Source of the DNA: Candidatus Omnitrophota bacterium
GTDB lineage: Bacteria; Omnitrophota; JAUWXU01
Assembly: GCA_030616145.1 (NCBI GenBank)
Contig: JAUWXU010000050.1
Coordinates: 1 to 5,453 of the forward strand
DNA length: 5,453 bases
Direction of reading: 5' to 3'
The notes beneath the pieces are model-generated. The model did not search any database. It had not been told where the DNA came from and saw only the letters and a program-made list of their open reading frames with translations. Below, in pieces: positions 1 through 5,453 of the stretch. A program made the translations under genes and the position numbers. Each line of letters opens with the position of its first letter. Positions within the stretch are counted from its first letter, which is position 1.

Positions 1-1
1 T

Positions 2-385
2 TCTAACGATATTATCAGGAGATTTAAACCACAGATAGTTCGCAGGGTAATAACTGAAAAAACAGCCAAGCAGATGAAGGAGATTTTGAGAGGGGTTGTT
101 GACGAAGGGACCGGCAGGAGTGCAAAGCTAACCGGTTATACCGCAGCTGGAAAGACCGGCACAGCCCAGAAGGCCAGGTTGGTTGGAAGAGGTTATTCTC
201 AAAAGAGATTTGTGGCCTCATTTATTGGATTTATACCAGTAGAGAAACCGACAATTGCCATGGTTGTTATCCTGGATGAACCTCAACCTATCCACTTTGG
301 AGGTGTGGTATGCGCCCCCATATTTAAGAAGATAAGCGGAGAAATTTTAACCTATTTGGGTATAGAGCCAGATGAAGCAGGTTAG
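2..385 (+). CDS. ftsI: FtsI/PBP2-type peptidoglycan D,D-transpeptidase, C-terminal part (5' end outside window)
   Basis: This is the end of a penicillin-binding transpeptidase that cross-links septal peptidoglycan on the outer face of the cytoplasmic membrane. The frame is open from the left edge, and 127 residues are visible. An ATG at 74 lies inside the domain and is not the start. The segment from VRRVI (about 13-17) through GTG to AGKTGTAQK (49-57) is the classic end of the transpeptidase domain; KTGT at 51-54 is the third active-site motif. FASFIGFIP-like and GGVVCAPIFKKI segments follow, which fits the family. The protein stops soon after (LGIEPDEAG) with no PASTA domain, unlike SpoVD or PBP2x. 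The catalytic SxxK and SxN motifs lie outside the window. The stop codon overlaps murE by 14 nt. Position before murE is the standard dcw order and supports ftsI over other class B PBPs, though the visible part alone cannot fully separate them. Confidence 0.93.
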   Translation, partial: SNDIIRRFKPQIVRRVITEKTAKQMKEILRGVVDEGTGRSAKLTGYTAAGKTGTAQKARLVGRGYSQKRFVASFIGFIPVEKPTIAMVVILDEPQPIHFGGVVCAPIFKKISGEILTYLGIEPDEAG

Positions 386-1841
386 ACTTAGCACCTTAAT
401 TAGCGGCATAGATTACAGATTAAAATCAGGTTCACCTGATATAGAGATTAGCGGATTATCCTCTGATTCCCGCTCAGTTAAAAAAGGATATTTATTTATA
501 GCCGTAAGCGGAAATAATCACGATGGACATAATTTTATTAAACAGGCAGTAAAGAAGGGGGCCAGTTCGGTAATTTCAGAAAGGGACGTAGAGATAAAAC
601 AAGGCATAACTAAAATAATTATCCCCAATACGAGAAGTCTGGTTTCGAAGCTGGCCAGCCGGTTTTATATGTATCCCTCCTCCAGGGTTAAGGTCATTGG
701 TATTACCGGGACAAATGGAAAAACCACCAGTTCTTATTTGATTGAGGCTATTTTATCGAAGAAGGGGATAATCAGCGGTTTAATCGGCACTATTAATTAT
801 CATTTTCAGGATAAGATAATTCCGGCTAAAAATACCACCCCCGGCGCCATTGATTTACAGTTCTTTTTAAATGAGATGGTTTCCAATGAAATTGATTGTT
901 TAGTACTTGAAGTTTCTTCGCATGCCCTTGATCAGCATCGGGTTGACCATATAGATTTCGATATAGGTTTATTTACAAATCTGAGCCGGGAACACCTGGA
1001 TTATCATCAGACTATGGAGAGATATTTTGAAGCAAAGGCAAACCTTTTTGATCTTTTATCAGTCAATGCTAGTGCAGTGATAAATCTTGACGATCCGCGC
1101 GGAAAGGAATTAGTCAGCCGGACAAAGGCAAGTGTCTTAAGCTATGCAATAGATAACCAGGCTGAGATAAGGGCTGAGGTAAAACAAATGTCGTTAGGGG
1201 GGACGATTTTCAAACTTGAAACCCCCCGCGGTAAGATAGATATAGAAACAGGATTGATTGGCAAGTTCAATGTCTATAATCTGCTGGGGGCAATAGGTGT
1301 TGCCTTAGCAATCGGTATTGACCTGCGGACCATCAAATCAGCTATTGCTGAATTTAAAGTAGTTCCGGGAAGATTAGAGGCGATAGAAACTTCCCGGCCA
1401 ATTAAGGTATTTGTAGATTATGCCCACACCGACAATGCACTGGAGAGTTTACTTTCCACCCTTCGCAAATTTGCACCGGCGAGGATAATAACTGTTTTTG
1501 GCTGCGGCGGTGAAAGGGATAAATCCAAGAGACCTTTAATGGGAAGACTGGCCCAGACCTTTTCTGACTATACAATTTTAACTTCTGATAATTCGCGTCG
1601 GGAAAATCCGGCTGAGATTGTCGACCAGATTGAATCAGGTATGAATACTGCTGAAGCCAATTATGAACTCGAGATAGACCGTTATCAAGCTATTAAGAAA
1701 GCGATTGCCCGGGCCCGGGATAATGACATAGTAGTTATAGCCGGCAAAGGCCATGAAACTTATCAGGCTATCAACGGGGAAAAGATTCCCTTTGATGACC
1801 GGCAGGTAGTCAGGGAGATATTATCGAATGTTTACGACTAA
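372..1841 (+). CDS. murE: UDP-MurNAc-L-Ala-D-Glu ligase MurE, predicted meso-diaminopimelate-adding
   Basis: This cytoplasmic ATP-dependent ligase adds the third stem-peptide residue to UDP-MurNAc-L-Ala-D-Glu. At 489 residues it has normal family length. In order: the N-terminal uridine-binding domain with SDSR (31-34); the P-loop GITGTNGKTT (110-119); NTTPGAIDLQ (154-163); EVSSHALDQHRVD (180-192); and YFEAKANLF (218-226), where K222 aligns with the lysine that is carbamylated in Mur ligases. The C-terminal domain has VPGRLE (331-336), VDYAHTDNALE (348-358), FGCGGERDKSKRP (376-388), TSDNSRRENP (404-413) and AGKGHE (457-462). Arg409, Gly458 and Glu462 match the E. coli residues that hold meso-DAP, so mDAP is the expected substrate. 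The usual DNPR is DNSR here. ATG 372 is the only reasonable start, because an in-frame TAG lies at 363-365. Its Shine-Dalgarno is weak (GAG at 365-367), so translation probably couples to ftsI, which it overlaps by 14 nt. Confidence 0.97.
   Translation: MKQVRLSTLISGIDYRLKSGSPDIEISGLSSDSRSVKKGYLFIAVSGNNHDGHNFIKQAVKKGASSVISERDVEIKQGITKIIIPNTRSLVSKLASRFYMYPSSRVKVIGITGTNGKTTSSYLIEAILSKKGIISGLIGTINYHFQDKIIPAKNTTPGAIDLQFFLNEMVSNEIDCLVLEVSSHALDQHRVDHIDFDIGLFTNLSREHLDYHQTMERYFEAKANLFDLLSVNASAVINLDDPRGKELVSRTKASVLSYAIDNQAEIRAEVKQMSLGGTIFKLETPRGKIDIETGLIGKFNVYNLLGAIGVALAIGIDLRTIKSAIAEFKVVPGRLEAIETSRPIKVFVDYAHTDNALESLLSTLRKFAPARIITVFGCGGERDKSKRPLMGRLAQTFSDYTILTSDNSRRENPAEIVDQIESGMNTAEANYELEIDRYQAIKKAIARARDNDIVVIAGKGHETYQAINGEKIPFDDRQVVREILSNVYD
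1812..1817 (+). promoter_or_regulatory. Shine-Dalgarno for murF, inside the murE 3' end
   Basis: AGGGAG lies 10 nt before the murF ATG at 1828, within the last codons of murE. It is a fair match to the anti-SD and supports this start. Ribosomes finishing murE pass over it, which fits coupled translation. Confidence 0.55.
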
Positions 1842-3219
1842 GGAAATTTTAGAGGCGACTGCCGGAAAACTGATTAGCGGGGATAGAACAGAAAGATTTT
1901 CCGCTATTTCCATTGATTCGCGGACGATTAATCCCGGTGAACTTTTTATAGCGATTAAGGGTCATAACTGCGATGGGCATGACTTTTTTGAGGAAGCCAT
2001 CACTAAGGGAGCAAAGGGAGTGCTGATTTCGAAAAGATATTTACGGACCAGATTCCGATCTTTGTTGTTTAATAGCAGACCGGCAGTCTTTATTTCAGTT
2101 GCGGATACACTGATTGCCCTTGGTGAGATAGCCCGTTGGCGAAGAAATAAATTTAAAGGCGTTGTTATCGGTATTACCGGCTCCAGCGGTAAGACTACGA
2201 CCAAAGATATGACCGAACACATACTTGTCCAGAAATTCCGGGTTTTGAAAAGTCAGGCGTCTTATAATAATTTTATCGGTGTCCCCCTGACCATTCTTGA
2301 CTTGGACACCAGTTATAAAATAGCGGTTTTAGAGATGGGGGCAAGTGCGCCGGGTGAGATAAGGAGATTGGCGGAAATTGCCCGGCCTGATTCGGGAATT
2401 ATCGTCAGTATCGGGCCGGCACATCTGAAGGGTTTCGGGAATATCCAGGCGGTTTACAGGGCCAAACTGGAACTTCTGGAAATGATGGATAATTCAGCAG
2501 TAGCCGTTTTGAACGGAGATGACCCAAAATTAATACTGATGGCCAGGGCCTTTAATCCGAGGATTATAACCTTTGGCTTAACTGAAGGTTGCGATTTCAG
2601 GGCCAGCCAAATAGTCTATTCCAACGGAGAACTCAGATTCCTGCTTAATGATTTATATCCTTTGAAGTTGAAGATGCTGGGAAGACACAATATCTATAAC
2701 GCCCTGGCAGCAATAGCGATAGCTAATCAGTTGGGCGTTGGTTACGATTTAATTGAAAAGGAGTTATCTAATTTTTGTCTGCCATCCAGCCGGATGGAGA
2801 TGAAAGAGGTTGGTGATGTTCGGATAATAGATGATTCTTATAATTCTAATCTGTTATCTTTAAATTCGGCTCTTGAGACCCTGACGGAGCTATCGCCTTC
2901 AGCGAGGAAGATAGTGGTAATTGGGGATATGTTGGAGTTAGGCCTGGATGCCGGGGCAGCTCATTACCGCATCGGCAGGAAGATAGCCGAGAGAGGTATA
3001 GATGTATTGATTACTGTTGGCAATTTGAGTAAACAGATCTGCCGGGCTGCCAATCGTTACGGAATGAAAAAAGAAGAAATTTTTGATTGCACCTCTCATG
3101 CTGAAGCAGGCAGATGTCTTCTGGATATAATTAGGGCTGGAGATATTGTACTGCTTAAGGGTTCAAGGGCTATGAGGATGGAAAGGATTATTCAGGACTT
3201 TATGACCTCATATAGATAA
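1828..3219 (+). CDS. murF: UDP-MurNAc-tripeptide--D-alanyl-D-alanine ligase MurF
   Basis: This cytoplasmic ligase adds the D-Ala-D-Ala dipeptide to complete UDP-MurNAc-pentapeptide, using ATP. Its 463 residues are typical. Visible motifs: SIDSRTINPGELFIAIKG (28-45) in the N-terminal substrate domain; the P-loop GITGSSGKTTTKD (115-127); the MurF hallmark SYNNFIGVPLT (145-155); LEMGASAPGEI (168-178); the conserved LNGDDP (228-233), a common Mur ligase central-domain element; and GRHNIYNALAAIAIA (285-299). The C-terminal domain has SSRMEM (320-325), IDDSYNSN (334-341), VIGDMLELG (364-372) and VLLKGSRAMRMERI (441-454). After DDSYNSN the sequence reads LLSLNSAL, where many MurFs have a P or V then DSM, a mild divergence. 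The start overlaps murE by 14 nt, the same overlap as ftsI/murE. A 47-bp gap separates it from mraY. Identification is secure from the motifs and the order murE-murF-mraY. Confidence 0.97.
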   Translation: MFTTKEILEATAGKLISGDRTERFSAISIDSRTINPGELFIAIKGHNCDGHDFFEEAITKGAKGVLISKRYLRTRFRSLLFNSRPAVFISVADTLIALGEIARWRRNKFKGVVIGITGSSGKTTTKDMTEHILVQKFRVLKSQASYNNFIGVPLTILDLDTSYKIAVLEMGASAPGEIRRLAEIARPDSGIIVSIGPAHLKGFGNIQAVYRAKLELLEMMDNSAVAVLNGDDPKLILMARAFNPRIITFGLTEGCDFRASQIVYSNGELRFLLNDLYPLKLKMLGRHNIYNALAAIAIANQLGVGYDLIEKELSNFCLPSSRMEMKEVGDVRIIDDSYNSNLLSLNSALETLTELSPSARKIVVIGDMLELGLDAGAAHYRIGRKIAERGIDVLITVGNLSKQICRAANRYGMKKEEIFDCTSHAEAGRCLLDIIRAGDIVLLKGSRAMRMERIIQDFMTSYR

Positions 3220-3230
3220 AATATTGGGTC

Positions 3231-3250
3231 AACCAATTAACCAATTAACC
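3231..3250 (+). repeat. Tandem octamer AACCAATT, 2.5 copies
   Basis: The murF-mraY gap (3220-3266) contains AACCAATT at 3231-3238 and 3239-3246, then AACC at 3247-3250. An ATTGG at 3223-3227 can pair with CCAAT at 3233-3237 in a small 5-bp hairpin. No promoter-like pair of hexamers and no terminator is convincing here. The role is unknown; it may be a genome-wide short-word repeat. Confidence 0.7.
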
Positions 3251-3266
3251 GAGTGAAAGTATTTTT

Positions 3267-4355
3267 ATGCTTTATTACTGGTTATACCCATTACGAGATT
3301 TCTTTTACGGTTTTAATGTCTTCAGATATATAACTTTTCGGGCAGCAGGGGCAGCAGTTACTGCCTTTCTGATAAGCATCCTATTGGCTCCCTGGATAAT
3401 CAGGCAATTAGATAGGTTTAAGATTGGAGAGACCATTAGAAGAAGGCATGTCCCTACCTTATACCCTCTTCACGCCAACAAAGAGGGCACTCCTACAATG
3501 GGTGGGATTTTGATTGTGACAGCGATAGTTATATCTACCCTGCTCTGGGCAGATGTCTTTAACAAATATATTTTGTTGGTTTTAGCGTCTATTATATGGC
3601 TGGGAATCGTAGGATTTATTGATGATTATATAAAACTTACCTCTGAAAGGTCCCGCGGATTGAGGGTGATTACCAAGCTTGCCGGACAGACCATCCTTGG
3701 TCTGCTTGTAGGAATATATCTATTATACGGGTCAGGGGCAAAAGGAATAATTGAAATCCCTTTTTTAAAAAATCTGTTAATCAACTTGGGGTACTTTTAC
3801 ATTTTTTATGCGGCACTGGTAATAATTGCCTCTTCCAACGCCGTTAATATTACCGATGGCCTGGATGGTCTGGCTATTGGTTGTGTAATTATAGCTGCTT
3901 TGACATACAGCATAATGAGCTATGTCGCCGGTAATGTTAATTTCAGCGGTTACCTGAGGGTTTTTTATGTCCCAGGTTCAGGAGAATTGACTATATTCTG
4001 CGCGGCAATAGCCGGCGCCGGTTTAGGCTTTTTGTGGTTCAATTCTTACCCGGCAAGCATATTTATGGGAGACACCGGTGCCCTGGCTTTGGGCGGAGCC
4101 ATCGGGGCAGTAGCAATTCTAATTAAAAAGGAGCTTCTTCTGGTGGTGGTTGGAGGCGTTTTTGTTATTGAGGCCTTATCAGTAATATTGCAGGTCGCTT
4201 CTTTTAAAATCCGCGGCAAAAGAATATTTAAGATGGCCCCCCTTCATCATCATTTTCAGCTTAACGGTTGGCCGGAATCAAAAATCATTATCAGATTTTG
4301 GATTATTGCCGGCATTTTTGCCATTCTCAGCTTGGCCACTTTAAAACTTAGATAA
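3267..4355 (+). CDS. mraY: Phospho-N-acetylmuramoyl-pentapeptide-transferase MraY
   Basis: This polytopic membrane enzyme transfers phospho-MurNAc-pentapeptide from UDP to undecaprenyl phosphate, giving lipid I on the inner face of the membrane. It has 362 residues, against 360 in E. coli. The N-terminal YGFNVFRYITFRA (14-26) is typical of long-form MraY and supports the start. Further motifs: GTPTMGG (74-80); FIDDYIK (117-123) with the catalytic-site pair Asp119-Asp120; NAVNITDGLDGLA (191-203); FMGDTG (266-271) with the third key Asp269; and MAPLHHHFQLNGWPE (323-337), the HHH loop. About ten hydrophobic segments are spread along the chain, starting near residues 24-45, 80-94 and 100-116. In-frame TAA at 3246-3248 leaves ATG 3267 as the only standard start. 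The Shine-Dalgarno is poor (GAGTGA at 3251-3256). It is preceded by a 47-bp and followed by an 86-bp gap, unlike the overlapping genes upstream. Confidence 0.98.
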   Translation: MLYYWLYPLRDFFYGFNVFRYITFRAAGAAVTAFLISILLAPWIIRQLDRFKIGETIRRRHVPTLYPLHANKEGTPTMGGILIVTAIVISTLLWADVFNKYILLVLASIIWLGIVGFIDDYIKLTSERSRGLRVITKLAGQTILGLLVGIYLLYGSGAKGIIEIPFLKNLLINLGYFYIFYAALVIIASSNAVNITDGLDGLAIGCVIIAALTYSIMSYVAGNVNFSGYLRVFYVPGSGELTIFCAAIAGAGLGFLWFNSYPASIFMGDTGALALGGAIGAVAILIKKELLLVVVGGVFVIEALSVILQVASFKIRGKRIFKMAPLHHHFQLNGWPESKIIIRFWIIAGIFAILSLATLKLR

Positions 4356-4360
4356 TATAA

Positions 4361-4434
4361 CGTCGTGCGTATTGCCTGATGCGTATTGCCTAGAAAGATT
4401 TTAACGCAATACGATATAGGCAATACGCAATACG
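4361..4434 (+). repeat. Imperfect palindrome built from a 12-bp word, between mraY and murD
   Basis: TGCGTATTGCCT occurs at 4366-4377 and again at 4380-4391. Its exact reverse complement is at 4418-4429, and a shorter inverted copy (GCAATACG) is at 4406-4413. Folded as one hairpin, 4361-4363 pairs with 4432-4434, 4366-4377 with 4418-4429 (12 bp), and 4382-4389 with 4406-4413 (8 bp), with small internal mismatches and a terminal loop of about 12-14 nt. It fills most of the gap and ends right at the murD ribosome binding site. No U-run follows, so it is not a standard intrinsic terminator. It may be a REP- or MITE-like dispersed element, an RNA processing or stability hairpin, or a modulator of murD translation; the sequence does not decide between these. 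Confidence 0.85.
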
Positions 4435-4438
4435 AGGA
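4434..4438 (+). promoter_or_regulatory. Shine-Dalgarno for murD, abutting the hairpin
   Basis: GAGGA sits only 3-4 nt before ATG 4442, closer than the usual 5-9 nt. Its first base is also the last paired base of the 4361-4434 palindrome, so folding of that hairpin could affect ribosome access. No ATG, GTG or TTG occurs in frame between the stop at 4391-4393 and 4442, so the start choice stands. Confidence 0.55.
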
Positions 4439-4441
4439 ATT

Positions 4442-5453
4442 ATGGATATAAAAGGTAAAAAAGCCATAGTTATTGGTCTGGGTCGCAGCGGCCGGGGGGC
4501 AGTTGAACTTTTGCTGTCGCAAGGGGCCAGAGTAGATATCAGCGATGCAGTTGAGGATGAGCCAATCAGAAAAGAGGCAGAATATTTAGAGTCTCAGGGC
4601 ATAAAGATAGAGCTCGGCGGACATACTAGAGACTTTGTCCGGGACCACCAGATAGCAGTGGTAAGTCCGGGAGTGAGGCCAGACGCCCCGGTCATTGGCT
4701 GGCTTGAACAGACCGGCACGCAGATAATTAGCGAGATAGAGCTGGCTTCGTCTTTGTTTAAAGGAGAGATAATAGCAGTCACCGGCACAAACGGTAAGAC
4801 CACAGTAGTAAGTTTAATTGGCAAGATATTAAAGGATGCTGGGATAAATGTGGCAGTATGCGGCAATATTGGAACTCCCTTTTCCAGAGAAGTCCTCAAT
4901 ACAGACTGGTCCTGGACAGCCGTGATAGAGGTAAGCTCTTCCCAGTTGGAACGGATTAAAGACTTCCGGCCGCATATATCAGTATTTTTAAATATAACCG
5001 AAGATCATCTGGATCGTTACCTTGATTTTGAGAATTATCTAGAGGTCAAATCCAGAATATTTATCAATCAGAGAAGAGATGACTTTTGTCTGCTGAATGG
5101 GGCTGATCCTCATTTAAAAAAGATGAGCAGTAGGGTTAAGGCAGAGGTTTTGTATTTTGACAAGGCCAGAGGAGATTTTGATTTGAATCGGCGAGCGGCA
5201 ATGCTTGTGGGGACTCTACGGGGAATAAAACAGGAATCGATTATAGGCAGTCTGAATAGCTTTAAGGATCCCGAACACCGCCTGGAGTATGTGGATACCG
5301 TGAGGGGTATAAAGTTTATAAATGATTCTAAGGCAACTAACGTTGGAGCGGTTAAATGGGCCCTGGAAAGGGTTAAAGGTCCGATTGTGCTTATTGCCGG
5401 AGGAAGAAATAAAAAGAGCGATTTTAGCAAACTTCGGGTGATAGTAAAAGACA
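4442..5453 (+). CDS. murD: UDP-MurNAc-L-alanine--D-glutamate ligase MurD, 3' end outside window; short central domain
   Basis: This cytoplasmic ATP-dependent ligase adds D-glutamate to UDP-MurNAc-L-Ala, the step before MurE. The frame stays open to the right edge (337 codons; the family is about 440-450). Motifs: the N-terminal Rossmann-like VIGLGRSG (10-17) and VSPGVRPDAPVI (74-85); the P-loop VTGTNGKTT (113-121); GNIGTP (141-146); EVSSSQLE (163-170); NITEDHLDRY (184-193); YLEVKSRIF (199-207) with Lys203 at the carbamylated position; then HRLE (279-282), INDSKATN (293-300) and AGGRNKKSDF (319-328) in the C-terminal domain. The oddity is between about 235 and 260. After VLYFD the chain goes almost directly into GDFDLNRRAAMLVG, which aligns with the helix that normally starts G-x-HN. 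About 30 residues of the central domain are missing and HN is replaced by FD. The flanking motifs are intact, so the gene is probably functional or only recently altered. MurD identity is secure from NDSKATN and gene order. Confidence 0.94.
   Translation, partial: MDIKGKKAIVIGLGRSGRGAVELLLSQGARVDISDAVEDEPIRKEAEYLESQGIKIELGGHTRDFVRDHQIAVVSPGVRPDAPVIGWLEQTGTQIISEIELASSLFKGEIIAVTGTNGKTTVVSLIGKILKDAGINVAVCGNIGTPFSREVLNTDWSWTAVIEVSSSQLERIKDFRPHISVFLNITEDHLDRYLDFENYLEVKSRIFINQRRDDFCLLNGADPHLKKMSSRVKAEVLYFDKARGDFDLNRRAAMLVGTLRGIKQESIIGSLNSFKDPEHRLEYVDTVRGIKFINDSKATNVGAVKWALERVKGPIVLIAGGRNKKSDFSKLRVIVKD

Noticed and set aside
24..221. Minus-strand open frame opposite ftsI
   Set aside because: It is antisense to the KTGT region of a clear transpeptidase domain and its translation shows no recognisable domain.
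74..385. A complete small gene starting at ATG 74
   Set aside because: The same frame is open back to the window edge, and the residues before ATG 74 (VRRVITEKTAKQ) continue the transpeptidase domain, so this is an internal Met of ftsI.
1962..2222. Minus-strand open frame opposite murF
   Set aside because: It lies wholly opposite conserved MurF motifs, including the P-loop, and has no ribosome binding site or domain of its own.
3220..3266. Promoter for mraY in the murF-mraY gap
   Set aside because: No convincing -35/-10 pair could be found; the AT-rich stretches are explained by the octamer repeat.
4361..4434. Rho-independent terminator after mraY
   Set aside because: The hairpin is long with mismatches and a large loop, and it is followed by GAGGAATTATGG rather than a U-run. 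A stop before murD would also split an operon that normally continues.
4361..4434. CRISPR array or tRNA-like structure
   Set aside because: The repeat units are only 12 bp with a 2-bp separation and inverted copies, with no spacer regularity. No cloverleaf or anticodon arm can be drawn.
4256..4522. Minus-strand open frame crossing the mraY-murD gap
   Set aside because: It runs antisense through the end of mraY, the palindrome and the start of murD. Its translation is low-complexity and unlike any known protein, and the strand is opposite to a continuous operon.
4594..5430. Two minus-strand open frames opposite murD (4594-4899 and 5110-5430)
   Set aside because: Both are shadows of the conserved MurD frame, which is open across the whole region and carries TGTNGKTT and NDSKATN.

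Overview
The window is a segment of a bacterial dcw (division and cell wall) cluster, all on the + strand, in the order ftsI (3' end) - murE - murF - mraY - murD (5' part). The genes cover the last steps of cytoplasmic peptidoglycan precursor synthesis (MurD, MurE, MurF), its transfer to the lipid carrier (MraY, making lipid I), and the septal transpeptidase that cross-links the finished polymer (FtsI). MurC, MurG and FtsW usually follow murD and would lie beyond the right edge.

Layout: 2-385 is the C-terminal end of the FtsI/PBP transpeptidase, with its KTGT motif. murE (372-1841) and murF (1828-3219) follow, each starting 14 nt inside the gene before it, so these three are probably translationally coupled. 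A 47-bp gap (3220-3266) holds a short tandem octamer repeat. Then comes mraY (3267-4355). An 86-bp gap (4356-4441) is almost filled by a large imperfect palindrome built from a 12-bp word. murD starts at 4442 and runs off the window open after 337 codons.

Organism: an ordinary peptidoglycan-making bacterium with moderate-to-low GC (roughly 40-45% by eye). The MurE acceptor-site motif has the arginine expected for meso-diaminopimelate. The FtsI C-terminus shows no PASTA domains, and MraY has the long N-terminal segment common in Gram-negative-type proteins, so a diderm is likely. The MraY loop before GTPTMGG and the word-repeat gaps vaguely recall uncultivated PVC/Omnitrophota-like lineages, but this is a weak impression and not a determination.

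No new system is evident. The points most worth a second look are a MurD whose central domain appears about 30 residues short and lacks the usual His-Asn motif, the palindromic repeat directly before the murD ribosome binding site, and a DNSR rather than DNPR motif in MurE.
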